A stretch of DNA of 64,000 bases from Rhodococcus sp. B50 (lineage in GTDB: Bacteria; Actinomycetota; Actinomycetes; Mycobacteriales; Mycobacteriaceae). A program made the translations under genes and the position numbers. Position 1 is the first letter of the stretch, and every line of letters starts with the position of its first letter. The notes beneath the pieces were generated by a model that ran no database searches, was not told the DNA's origin, and worked only from the letters and a program-made list of their open reading frames with translations. Location of the stretch: assembly GCF_013602415.1 (NCBI RefSeq), contig NZ_WPAG02000003.1, positions 682,001 to 746,000 on the forward strand, given 5' to 3'. Shown in pieces: positions 35,596-44,675 of the stretch.

Positions 35596-36599
35596 GTCAG
35601 CGCCGTGTTCCGGGTCGAGAAGCGTGCGTGTGGGGAGTCGATCACCTGGGCGTTGACCACATGCGAAGGTAGTTCGCCGCGCAGCACGGCGGCGACATTC
35701 GTTGCAGCCGTGCGTTGCAGGTCTGCGACGGCTTCGTCGGAGATGAATGCCGCGTGTGGCGTCAGGATCACGTCCGGTCGATGGCGGAGCGGATGGTCCT
35801 TCCCGGGAGGTTCGGTGGCCATCACATCGAGTGCGGCTCCGGCCAGGGTATTGCGTTCGAGCGCGTCGAGCAGGGCTGATTCGTCGATGAGTGCACCGCG
35901 TGAGGTGTTGATCACCACGGCGCCGGGGGGAAGCAACCCGAGTTCGCGGGCTCCGATGATGCCGGTCGTGGCCGGGTTCGCCGGCAGATGGAGGGACAGG
36001 ATGTCGGCGCAGGCGAGAAGCTCGTCGAGCGTGCGGGTGAACGTCACCCCGGCGTCTTCCCTCTTGCCGGCCTGTGACGGGGAGAACGCCACGACGTTCA
36101 TCCCGAAGGCCTGGACCCGGTGGGCTACAGCCCGCCCGATGGCTCCGAAGCCGACCAGCCCGACAGTTCTGTTTCGGAGCCGTTTGAGTGCGCCGAATTC
36201 TTTGTTGTCCCAACCACCGGTGGCGGTTTGCTGCGCGAACTGCGCGACTTTACGTGTGTGTCCGAGGATCAGGGCGAGGGTGTGGTCGGCGACTTCTTCG
36301 GTGCAGAACTCGGGAACGTTGGACACGATCACGCCGAGCCGGGTGGCGCATTCGACGTCGACGTTGTCGAGTCCGACCCCGTAGCGGCCGACGGTTCGGC
36401 AGGATCGTGCTGCTTCCAGGACTCGAGCGGTGACCGGCTTCCAGCAGGTCAAGATCGCGTCGACGTCGGCTGCGAGGTCGACGAGCTCGTCTTCGGTTCC
36501 GGTGTCGGCCACGACGAGCTCCGCACCTACCCGGGCGAGGATCTCACGTTCGATGTCGAGGGTGGGCCAGGAGTAGTCCGTGACCAGGATGGTGCTCAT
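35592..36599 (-). CDS. D-isomer-specific 2-hydroxyacid dehydrogenase
   Basis: 335 residues. NAD site VGLVGFGAIGRAVAHR; catalytic Arg in VVINTSRGALID, Glu in VMATEPPG and His in LTPHAAF; RYGVGLDNVD substrate loop. The family reduces 2-oxo acids to D-2-hydroxy acids (e.g. hydroxypyruvate to D-glycerate) or the reverse. ATGA overlaps join it to both the FAH-type gene upstream and the kinase downstream, implying consecutive steps. Confidence 0.94.
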   Translation of the reverse strand: MSTILVTDYSWPTLDIEREILARVGAELVVADTGTEDELVDLAADVDAILTCWKPVTARVLEAARSCRTVGRYGVGLDNVDVECATRLGVIVSNVPEFCTEEVADHTLALILGHTRKVAQFAQQTATGGWDNKEFGALKRLRNRTVGLVGFGAIGRAVAHRVQAFGMNVVAFSPSQAGKREDAGVTFTRTLDELLACADILSLHLPANPATTGIIGARELGLLPPGAVVINTSRGALIDESALLDALERNTLAGAALDVMATEPPGKDHPLRHRPDVILTPHAAFISDEAVADLQRTAATNVAAVLRGELPSHVVNAQVIDSPHARFSTRNTALT

Positions 36600-37453
36600 G
36601 CGTGCGCCGGTTCCGGTCCGGCGAAGGTGTGGCTCATCTGCCCGATACCGGTGATCCAGCTTTCGATGACGTCGCCCTCGCGCAGGAAACGTGGCGGGTT
36701 CCAGGCGGTGCCGACGCCGGAGGGTGTTCCGGTGAAGATGAGGTCACCCGGGGTGAGGGTCACGATTCCCGAGATGTATTCGATCAGCTGGCCCACCGGG
36801 AAGATGAGGTCGCTGGTGCTCGAGTTCTGTACCTCTTTGCCGTTGAGCAAGCTACCCAGGGCGATGTTGTTCCGGTCGTCGAATTCGTCAGGAGTGACCA
36901 GGACGGGGCCGATCGCGGAGTATCCGGGGAAGGACTTGCCGAGGCCGAATTGCGGGTGCGATTCGGGACGCTGCTGCACGTCCCGGTCGGAGAAGTCCTG
37001 GCCGATGGTCACTCCGGCGACATAGTCCCACGCATCGTCGGCGGAAACCTTGTGGGCTTCGCGGCCGATCACGATGACCGCTTCGACTTCCCAGTCCACG
37101 CGGGGTCCGGACAGTGCGATGGTGGTGCCCGGTCCGGTCACCGAGGTGGGGAACTTCGGGAACACGAGCGGGTATTCGGGGACGGGCCAGCCCGCCTCGG
37201 CGACATGCTTGGCATAGTTGACGCCGATACCGAATCCCTGCAACGGTGTCGGGCTCGGTGCCCCGAACTGGTCCTGACGAAGGTCACCGGCGGACGCGAA
37301 CGATGCGGACTGTGCCCATTCGCTGAATTCCTGCCACACGTGGAAGAGGGCGGCGATGTCGGCGGGGAATCGGCCGCTGCTGGCTTGTTCGATGTCGAGT
37401 GCTTGGTCACCGGAGATGAGTACGGCGCGGTTGTTTTGGTTCGCGATCTTCAT
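36596..37453 (-). CDS. fumarylacetoacetate hydrolase-family protein
   Basis: 285 residues. The C-terminal FAH domain shows GFGIGVNYAKHVAEAG, VDWEVEAVIVIGRE (acidic metal ligands), VTIGQDFSDRDVQ and DLIFTGTPSGVG. Members hydrolyse C-C bonds of acylpyruvates or isomerise/decarboxylate ring-cleavage products. The ATG at 37453 was chosen; the frame extends further up without a ribosome site. It probably releases a 2-oxo acid that the next enzyme reduces. Confidence 0.93.
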   Translation of the reverse strand: MKIANQNNRAVLISGDQALDIEQASSGRFPADIAALFHVWQEFSEWAQSASFASAGDLRQDQFGAPSPTPLQGFGIGVNYAKHVAEAGWPVPEYPLVFPKFPTSVTGPGTTIALSGPRVDWEVEAVIVIGREAHKVSADDAWDYVAGVTIGQDFSDRDVQQRPESHPQFGLGKSFPGYSAIGPVLVTPDEFDDRNNIALGSLLNGKEVQNSSTSDLIFPVGQLIEYISGIVTLTPGDLIFTGTPSGVGTAWNPPRFLREGDVIESWITGIGQMSHTFAGPEPAHA

Positions 37454-37513
37454 GAAGTGCCCTCTGAGCAAAAGTTGGATAGGGAATAGGTGCGCGTAGG
37501 CGCAGTGAGATGG

Positions 37514-38050
37514 TTACGACGTCGCTGTCGTCGTCGGTCTCTTGATCAGTTCGGAGTCCGATTCGCCGGCCTTGCGGCGGGCGATCAGGTCTTCCATGTC
37601 GAACTCGATGCCGATGGGGTTGGCGGCGAACTCGGGGCCGAACATGAACTCGTTCGCCTCGTCGACGGTCTCGTACACGTCGACCTGCATCTCGGCTTGG
37701 TTTCCGTCCGGATCCCGGTAGTACAGCGACAGGGTCGGTCCATGGTGGATCTGCCACCAGGGGGTGATGTCCTCGTCGCGGAGTCGTTCGTAGGTGGCGA
37801 TCAGGTCGGCGAGGGTGGCATAGGTGAATGCCACGTGGTGCATACCGAGCGTGTCGGGATCGTGCGGTTTGTACCCGTCGGCGAGGTTCGCCAGGGCCAG
37901 CCGGTGGTGTTCGTCGTCGTAGGCGAGGAAACAGATGCGGTCGTTTCCGTACTGGACCTTGGCCTCGAGAACGTTGAGCCACCAATCGCGGAGCCGGGGA
38001 ACGTCGTTGGTCTGGAACACCACGTGGGCCAGACGTTCGGGCGAGGGCAT
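37514..38050 (-). CDS. VOC-family protein, extradiol-dioxygenase-like
   Basis: 178 residues, two beta-alpha-beta-beta-beta modules. Candidate metal ligands are H9 (LAHVVF), H72/H73 (GMHHVAF) and E121 (QAEMQVD); HHGPTLSLYYRDPDGN is typical of type I extradiol dioxygenases. The size suits a single-domain enzyme. Next to a flavin hydroxylase it probably cleaves the hydroxylated ring, but other VOC reactions are possible. Confidence 0.85.
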   Translation of the reverse strand: MPSPERLAHVVFQTNDVPRLRDWWLNVLEAKVQYGNDRICFLAYDDEHHRLALANLADGYKPHDPDTLGMHHVAFTYATLADLIATYERLRDEDITPWWQIHHGPTLSLYYRDPDGNQAEMQVDVYETVDEANEFMFGPEFAANPIGIEFDMEDLIARRKAGESDSELIKRPTTTATS

Positions 38051-38082
38051 GAGGACCTCCTGTATCGGGATGGAATAGATTG

Positions 38083-39285
38083 TCAGAGAAGCGTTGTGGG
38101 GAGCTCGTCGACACCGAGCAGAACCTTGCCGTGCACCTCTGCGGCGGTCTCGAACAGCGCGAAGGCGTGCCGGCTGGCGGCTTCGCTGTCGCGCCAGATC
38201 CGCTGAAGAGGGTTGGCGTTCGCGAACGATGAGGCGCCGTGCGCAGAGACCAAGGTGCGAATCGCTTCCCGTGCGGTCTTGATGGCGTAGGCATTGGCCA
38301 CCCTAATGCGGGTCCGGTCGGCGAGCTCAAGTGTGCGTCCGGCGGCGACAGTGGTTGTGACCTCGTCGCAGAGGGTGTAGACGAGTGCGCGGGCGGATTC
38401 GATCTGCGCGGCGGCTTCCGCGACGGCCAGCTGCACCGTCGGCGCGTACGTCTGCTGCTCGTAGCTCGAGTACGCGATGCCGCGCCGGGCGGCTTTTTCG
38501 ATCACCAGGTCGAGGGCGGCTCGGGCCAATCCCAATTGTGGGCCGGCGAGGATCAGACATCCGGGAGCGAGAAACGGGGCCTGGTAGAGGTATTCGTCCG
38601 TGAACGGGGTCGGCAATCCGTGCACGGCCGAGGCGCCGAGGGCAAGTACGCGGTGTTCGGGCACGAAGACGTCGTCAAGAACGACGGTGTTGCTTCCGGA
38701 ACCGGACATTCCGGCGACGAACCATGTCTCCTCGATCGTGTAGTCGGACACCGGAATCATGCCGAACCCGACATCGGGGTTGCCGTCGCTGTTGGTGAGC
38801 GGAAATCCCACCATGGCCCAGTTCGCGTGCCAGCTCCCTGAGGCGAAGCCCCACTTGCCGGTCACCCTCCAGCCGCCATCGACTTTGGTGCTCGACCCGG
38901 AGGGGGTGAACACTCCACAGGTGCGGGCGCCGCCTGCCGTGCCATAGATTTCGTTCTGGGCCTGCTCGCTGTACAGTCCGACAAACCAGTTGCCGATGTT
39001 GAGCAGGCTGAACGCCCATGCAGTCGACCCGTCACCACGCCCGAGTGCTTCTTCGATCGCGATCCAGGTGCTGAAGTCTGCTTCGAATCCGCCGTGGCGT
39101 CGGGGCACCGAGACCCGGAAGAGCCCGGCTTGGTCCATGGCATCGATGTTGTCCTGGTCCACGCGACGGTGTTCTTCGGTGGAGGCCGCGTTCTTCTGCA
39201 GCAGTGGGATCAGTGCTTCCGCGCGGGAGACGAGATCAGTCTGATCGCTCACGCTGTCAGCTGTCTTTTCAACGACGGTGGTCAT
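38083..39285 (-). CDS. flavin-dependent monooxygenase, acyl-CoA-dehydrogenase fold (HsaA/HpaB-like)
   Basis: 400 residues. ACAD-like N-terminal helices (GLFRVSVPRRHGGFEADFST), a middle domain with GKWGFASGSWHANWAM, and a C-terminal bundle ending WRDSEAASRHAFALFETAAE. The YEGT-type catalytic Glu of true acyl-CoA dehydrogenases is absent, as in group D oxygenases that use reduced flavin from a separate reductase. The flavin reductase at 40694-41209 is the likely partner. It should hydroxylate an aromatic or similar substrate. Confidence 0.9.
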   Translation of the reverse strand: MTTVVEKTADSVSDQTDLVSRAEALIPLLQKNAASTEEHRRVDQDNIDAMDQAGLFRVSVPRRHGGFEADFSTWIAIEEALGRGDGSTAWAFSLLNIGNWFVGLYSEQAQNEIYGTAGGARTCGVFTPSGSSTKVDGGWRVTGKWGFASGSWHANWAMVGFPLTNSDGNPDVGFGMIPVSDYTIEETWFVAGMSGSGSNTVVLDDVFVPEHRVLALGASAVHGLPTPFTDEYLYQAPFLAPGCLILAGPQLGLARAALDLVIEKAARRGIAYSSYEQQTYAPTVQLAVAEAAAQIESARALVYTLCDEVTTTVAAGRTLELADRTRIRVANAYAIKTAREAIRTLVSAHGASSFANANPLQRIWRDSEAASRHAFALFETAAEVHGKVLLGVDELPTTLL

Positions 39286-39419
39286 GGTCTTCTCCAGGGG
39301 TGAGGGCGGCGAGGGGCGCCGGAGGTGATCTGTCGGAGGCCGTACCGGTTGTTGCCGTGCAGGTAGCGACCGATGGCCGGCCCGTGTGGTGTCGGGTGGA
39401 AATGAAGGACTGGGCAGGG

Positions 39420-40697
39420 TCAGAGCATCGAGAGTTCGACGAGTGGTCGCGGGTGTGGTGTCGGAACGGTCGGCCGCATCTCGAGGTGGTGTCCTAGCCG
39501 ATCCCGCTTGGTGCGTAGGTAGGCGAGGTTGTGGTCGGTCTCGGCTGTGGGAAGTTGGACTCGCCCCACGAGCTCGAGTGAGTGGCCGCCGAGACCCTCG
39601 TATTTGGTCGGGTTGTTGGTGATCAGGCGCAGCCGGCGCACTCCGAGGTCGATGAGGATGTGGGCGCCGACCTCGTAGCTGCGGGCGTCCACGGGAAGGC
39701 CCTGCGCCAGGTTCGCATCGACGGTGTCCAGTCCTTGGTCTTGAAGGGCGTAGGCGCGGATCTTGTGTGCCAGACCGATTCCGCGGCCTTCGTGTCCACG
39801 TAGGTAGACCAGGACACCGCAGCCCTCCTCGGCGATGGCTGCGAGAGCTTGTTCGAGTTGTATTCCGCAGTCGCAGCGCAGGGAACCGAGGACGTCACCG
39901 GTGAGGCACTCACTGTGTACCCGTACGAGCACTCCGGCATCGGTCTGCCCGGCGGCGTCGACATCACCCATCACGAGAGCCAGGTGTTCGATGTCATCGA
40001 GTGTCGATCGGAACGCCATCGCGCGGAACTGCCCGAAGGCGGTGGGCATCGAGGACGTGGAGACCTGCTCGACGTGCGACTCAGTGGCGTTGCGGTAGCG
40101 CACCAGGTCGGTGATATGAAGAATCGGGAGTCCGTGTGCGTAGGCGAAGGCCGCTAGGTCCTTTCCCTGCCGCATCGATCCGTCGTCAGCGACGATTTCG
40201 GAGATCACCGCCACCTCACCCGCTCCTGCCAGGCGCACCAGATCGACCGAGGCTTCGGTGTGGCCGGGGCGCACGAGTACTCCACCGGGGCGGGCGCGGA
40301 GTGGAAAGATATGGCCGGGTCGTCGAAGGTCGTCGGGGGACGTGGTGTCGCCGGCCAGAGCGTGCACTGTGATGGCGCGGTCGGTCGCTGATACACCTGT
40401 GCCGGTGTCGACGTGGTCGACCGTCACGGTGAACGCTGTCCCGTGTGCATCGGTGTTGTCCTCGACCATCAGCGGAAGCCGCAGCGCTGCTGCGCGCTCG
40501 GCGGTCATCGGAGCGCAGACGATCCCGGTGCTGTGTCGCACGATGAAGGCCATCTGCTCGTCCGTGACGGACGAGGCCGCAACCACGAGATCCCCCTCGT
40601 TTTCCCGGTCGGCATCGTCGATGACGACGATCATCCGGCCTGCGGCGAGTGCGGCGACCGCGTGGTCCACGGCGTCATGAGGATGAAGAGGCATCAT
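39420..40697 (-). CDS. ribBA: bifunctional DHBP synthase / GTP cyclohydrolase II
   Basis: 425 residues. RibB part: VVIDDADRENEGDLV, RPGHIFPLRARPGGVL, GHTEASVDL. RibA part: RVHSECLTGDVLGSLRCDCG (zinc Cys set) and YLRGHEGRGIGL. It makes both precursors of riboflavin. GGAGGTGACACC precedes the ATG; the start overlaps the flavin reductase stop (ATGA). A copy inside a flavin monooxygenase operon should raise flavin supply when the pathway is on. Confidence 0.96.
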   Translation of the reverse strand: MMPLHPHDAVDHAVAALAAGRMIVVIDDADRENEGDLVVAASSVTDEQMAFIVRHSTGIVCAPMTAERAAALRLPLMVEDNTDAHGTAFTVTVDHVDTGTGVSATDRAITVHALAGDTTSPDDLRRPGHIFPLRARPGGVLVRPGHTEASVDLVRLAGAGEVAVISEIVADDGSMRQGKDLAAFAYAHGLPILHITDLVRYRNATESHVEQVSTSSMPTAFGQFRAMAFRSTLDDIEHLALVMGDVDAAGQTDAGVLVRVHSECLTGDVLGSLRCDCGIQLEQALAAIAEEGCGVLVYLRGHEGRGIGLAHKIRAYALQDQGLDTVDANLAQGLPVDARSYEVGAHILIDLGVRRLRLITNNPTKYEGLGGHSLELVGRVQLPTAETDHNLAYLRTKRDRLGHHLEMRPTVPTPHPRPLVELSML

Positions 40698-41209
40698 GGT
40701 GTCACCTCCGCTGCACAATGGGTACCGAACGTGCGTGCGTGATATGTCAGCGGCGGGGCGGGAGAAGCGACGGCTTCGACGATGCCACCATAGGCGAGGA
40801 CATGATCGCCGCCATCGACCAAATCCACGAGATCGCACGCCAGCCACCCCGCGGTCCCGTGCAGTCGGGGAAGCCCACCGGAGCTCGTCCACGACGTTCC
40901 CACGAACTTGTCCGACCCTTTGCGGGCGAACTGCATAGCTGTATCGGACTGTGCGTGAGACAAAATGTTCACCCCGAAACTTCCAGTCTCGCGCACCACC
41001 GCCAGCAGAGCTGAACCGCGGTCGAGTGATACCAGGACCATCGGCGGATCCATCGACAACGACGCGAACGCGCTGACAGTAGTGCCGTGAGGTCGCTTGC
41101 CGTCCATAGCAGTCACGACGGACACTGGGGTGCACACCCCCGCCATGACTTCGCGGAACTCGGTTCCGACGGATTGCGCCGACCTACGATCGGCTAGCCG
41201 TACGTCCAT
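40694..41209 (-). CDS. flavin reductase (HpaC/HsaB-like)
   Basis: 171 residues from the ATG at 41209 (GGGAGGC upstream). FREVMAGVCTPVSVVTAMDG, HGTTVSAFASLSMDPPMVLV and FGVNILSHAQSDTAMQFA are typical flavin-reductase-like elements. It supplies free FMNH2/FADH2 to the oxygenase at 38083. It is first gene of the cluster; its promoter should lie in 41210-41332. Confidence 0.94.
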   Translation of the reverse strand: MDVRLADRRSAQSVGTEFREVMAGVCTPVSVVTAMDGKRPHGTTVSAFASLSMDPPMVLVSLDRGSALLAVVRETGSFGVNILSHAQSDTAMQFARKGSDKFVGTSWTSSGGLPRLHGTAGWLACDLVDLVDGGDHVLAYGGIVEAVASPAPPLTYHARTFGTHCAAEVTP

Positions 41210-41332
41210 TGGGTGCCTCCCACGTCCAGTCGGGTCCGCCACACACTCGAGTGTCTGTGACTTCTGTCATAAACAACTGTGCGGTGGATCACCCGACAAG
41301 GGGCCGGGGTAACTACGTAGATGACTACGTAT

Positions 41333-43735
41333 CTAATTATCGGTGTTCGCGTGATACCAGCCAGCGACCTGAGTGCGGGAGGTAAAACCCAACTTGACCA
41401 GGATGTTTTCCACGTGGGTTTCCGCCGTACGTGGTGCGATCACCAAGTCAGCAGCGATCTGAGCATTACTCGAACCCTCGGCGATCAGCGCCGCGACCTG
41501 CCATTCGCGGGGAGTGAGCACGCCAGCCGCCTTGGGGCGGCCACGACTCTTGCCCCCGGTGTTCCCCGTACCGGCACCTTCGGGGTGAGCGAGACCCGAG
41601 CCCTGCGCGGGCGAGGAACCTGCCGATGCGCGGTCCGGTGCCCTCAATACCAGGTCGAGGACCTCATTCACCTTCATCTTCGCGCCGCGGGCAAGTTCGG
41701 CATCGAATCTCTCGATGCCGAGGTCCTTTTCGAGAATGTCGACATGCTCGTGGTGAATTTCGAGGTACTGGTCGAAACCGAACAAGGGGTTTCCGATCGG
41801 CCCCCAGAGGGATCGATTCGCCCCGAGTAGCCGTGCGGCGCGCACCCGATTCCCGCGATCACATTCGAGCCAACCGAACACTTCGAGCGCGAACGCGATA
41901 CCGGTGAGGTCGGCAAGGGACCGCTTCGACCGGATGCTCCTACGCAAGAGTTCAGCACAAGGGTCCGTTTCTCCCGTTTGCCAGAGGTCGACAGCGTTGA
42001 CCCAGTCCCCCCAGCTTCGCGCCCACACTTCGCCGATCTCGTCACTGCGACGCCGAAGGATGACCCCCAACGAGCGTGACCGCTCGAGATTTCCGAGGAC
42101 CAAATGAATCCACGACTGCTGAGCGAGCGCCAACAGATGAACCGAGTCCCACAGCTCAACGGTGTCGAAGATCGACACTGCCTCCTCGTACAGGCGGGCC
42201 GACTCGTCGAAACGCCCGGTGAACATCGCCGCCGATGCCCTTGCTTGGGTGACATAGCCGGTCAAGATTGGGTTGTTATCGGCAGCAGCTCGCTCGGCCG
42301 CTTCGTCGAGGACGGGAATCGCCGCCCGAGGGTCGCCCTGCGCCAACGCGATCCACCCCTTGACCCACAGAGACTTTGCTGAAAGTTCCGCAGGAGAGGT
42401 TGACAATCGATCGAACCAATATTGGCCCTCTCGTGCAAGTCCCGAGATCCACCGATGCCACAGGCCGGTAATCATGTCATCGGCCACCGCTGCGTGGATA
42501 TCTCGTTCGAGACCGTTACGGATTGCTTGCCGGATGTTCGGAATTTCCGACATCACTGAGTTCGCCGCATCGACCTGGCCCGCTCCCGAACGCCACGCGC
42601 GCTCAGCGACAGCGACAATATCTGCGTAGTGGCGAAGATGGCGTAGCGCCAGCTCCGATTCGTCTACTACGCGCTCGTCGGATGACGCGGACAAGAGCCG
42701 CCGCCCGAATTGCCGGATCGGTTCGAGCAATCTGTACCGGTTTTCATCGTCGAGGCGATCAACGACAGATTTGGTGATCAGCCCGAGAATCCATTCCCGC
42801 ACCTGCGTCTCATTCACACTGCCGAAAGTGCAAATGGTGACCGCGCTGTCGAGGGTGAAGCTGCCAGCGAAGTACGACAAGCGGATCCAAGTCTGCTGCT
42901 CACCGGGCGTACACAGGTCATAGCTCCACTTCATTGCCGCTTCGATAGTCTGGTGGCGCACGTCCACCCCTCGCACTTTTGCCGTCGGCAACCCCTCACT
43001 CGATTCGAGACGATGCGCGATCTCGGCGATGCTCAGGTTCCGGACCTGCACAGCAGTCAGTTCAATCGCCAGAGGAATTCCGTCCAGCCGCCTGCACAGC
43101 CGGACAACGTCGTCGATGTTGCCGGCGTCGACGACAAAGCCTGGAGATGCAGCGGACGCACGCTGCTCGAACAATTCCACTGCTTCGAAGCCGGCAGCGT
43201 CGTCGCTGACAAGACCACCATCATCAAGCTCGGGGACCGCGAGAGGAGGAACCGACACCACATGCTCGCCCGCCACCGCCAGGGGCTCGCGGCTGGTCAC
43301 AATGATCCGCAAATCGCGGGCACGTCGAATCAGGGAGCCCGCCAGAGCTGCCACCGCGTCGACCAGGTGTTCACCGTTGTCCAGAATCAGCAGTGCCCGA
43401 CGATCAGACAGATGTCTGAGTACCACTTCAACGGTGTCTGCGCTCGATTGATCAGCAATCCGCATCGCCTCCGCAACTACCATGGCAATCGCCGTTGGGT
43501 CCGTCACATCCGCCAGTTCGACGAACCACACCCCGCCAGGAAAAGAACGAGCCACCCGCCGCGCCGCCTGAATTGCCAGTCGCGTTTTCCCCACCCCGCC
43601 AGGACCGGTAATGGTCACAATCGGTGTTGTCGCCAACGCCGACTTGACCGCAGTGACCAACTCTCGCCTCCCGACGAAACTCGTCGGGCTTTCCGGCAAG
43701 TTCCGCTCCTGAAACGGGGACGTTCTCGTCGACAT
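41333..43735 (-). CDS. STAND ATPase-LuxR family regulator
   Basis: 800 residues. The N-terminus begins directly at the NTPase (SFVGRRELVTAV; P-loop ITGPGGVGKTRLA; LLILDNGEHLVDAV), followed by TPR-like helices, a Gly/Ser-rich linker and a LuxR HTH (LTPREWQVAALIAEGSSNAQ, HVENILVKLGFTSRTQVAGW). It shares architecture with 2468-5788 but has no kinase domain. Located just upstream of, and co-directional with, the flavin-monooxygenase cluster, it is the likely pathway activator. Confidence 0.93.
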   Translation of the reverse strand: MSTRTSPFQERNLPESPTSFVGRRELVTAVKSALATTPIVTITGPGGVGKTRLAIQAARRVARSFPGGVWFVELADVTDPTAIAMVVAEAMRIADQSSADTVEVVLRHLSDRRALLILDNGEHLVDAVAALAGSLIRRARDLRIIVTSREPLAVAGEHVVSVPPLAVPELDDGGLVSDDAAGFEAVELFEQRASAASPGFVVDAGNIDDVVRLCRRLDGIPLAIELTAVQVRNLSIAEIAHRLESSEGLPTAKVRGVDVRHQTIEAAMKWSYDLCTPGEQQTWIRLSYFAGSFTLDSAVTICTFGSVNETQVREWILGLITKSVVDRLDDENRYRLLEPIRQFGRRLLSASSDERVVDESELALRHLRHYADIVAVAERAWRSGAGQVDAANSVMSEIPNIRQAIRNGLERDIHAAVADDMITGLWHRWISGLAREGQYWFDRLSTSPAELSAKSLWVKGWIALAQGDPRAAIPVLDEAAERAAADNNPILTGYVTQARASAAMFTGRFDESARLYEEAVSIFDTVELWDSVHLLALAQQSWIHLVLGNLERSRSLGVILRRRSDEIGEVWARSWGDWVNAVDLWQTGETDPCAELLRRSIRSKRSLADLTGIAFALEVFGWLECDRGNRVRAARLLGANRSLWGPIGNPLFGFDQYLEIHHEHVDILEKDLGIERFDAELARGAKMKVNEVLDLVLRAPDRASAGSSPAQGSGLAHPEGAGTGNTGGKSRGRPKAAGVLTPREWQVAALIAEGSSNAQIAADLVIAPRTAETHVENILVKLGFTSRTQVAGWYHANTDN

Positions 43736-43867
43736 AGCCCTACCTCATCGTTCGCCACCGGATCGATCGGACACCAAACCTACATCCAGACATCCGCGCT
43801 CAACTCAGCCTGAATAAATCGATCAGATGGTGGCAGCGCCGGTCCGCGTACCGAGGCCGAGGCCGAG

Positions 43868-44476
43868 GCGAGGTTCCCGCGGACAGGGCCGTTGATGACC
43901 CGGAAGCTGAATCTCGAGTTGATCGCCGAGCACTGGAACGACCTGCTCCGGCTGGCGGGGTCGTTGAAGTTCGGGCACGCCACCGCCTCGCTGCTGGTCG
44001 GCAAGCTCTCGGCGTCGGGTCGTCAGAACGCCCTGGCTGCCGCGTTGAAGGAGTACGGGGCGCTGCGGCGCACCATCTACGCCGCGAAATACCTCGCCGA
44101 TGCGGACTATCGGCGCAAGATCTCCCGCCAGCTGAACAAGGGCGAGTCCCTGCACGCGCTGCGCCGCGACCTGCTCTACGCCCACGAGGGCATGATCCGG
44201 GCCCGGCACCTGGACGGGCAGACCGAACAGGCCTGGTGCCTCACGTTGGCGACGAACGCCGTGGTCGCTTGGACGACAGAGTATTACGGCCTGGCGGTCG
44301 AGCAGATGCGGCGTACCGGCCGTCGGATCGATGAGGACGTACTGGCCCATATCAGTCCAGCGCACAGCGAGAACATCAATTTCTTCGGCGCGATCGAGGT
44401 CGATATCGATGCCGAACTCGCCGCGTTGGGGCCGACCGGGTACCGGCCGCGGCGGGTGCGCGACACCCTGTTCTAG
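43868..44476 (+). pseudogene. Tn3-family transposase, C-terminal fragment
   Basis: About 200 residues of the DDE_Tnp_Tn3 C-terminus: HWNDLLRLAGSLKFGHATAS, YLADADYRRKISRQLNKGES, LHALRRDLLYAHEGMIRARH, CLTLATNAVVAWTTEYYG. The remaining some 750 residues are absent upstream. With the resolvase at 48503 it suggests an old Tn3-type transposon around the reductase genes. Confidence 0.88.
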
Positions 44477-44675
44477 TGAATTTCGCCGACTCTGCGTGGC
44501 TGCTCGGGTGCACAGCCGGTGAGCGTGCTCAGCCAGAGGTGGATAGCTGGGCAGAGGTCATTGCGGCTGGCAGTGGTTCCGGCTTCGATGCCGGTCCACG
44601 GTCAGGACCGGGTGCCATACAGGCGCTCGTAGAGCAGGCTGATCAGGTTGTGCGCGCCGCTGCGACCCAAAGCCG

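Noticed and set aside
34591..36213. 540-residue minus-strand frame extending the APH-type kinase upstream
   Set aside because: The extra N-terminus overlaps the dehydrogenase gene in another frame and is Arg-rich; the true start overlaps the dehydrogenase stop as ATGA.
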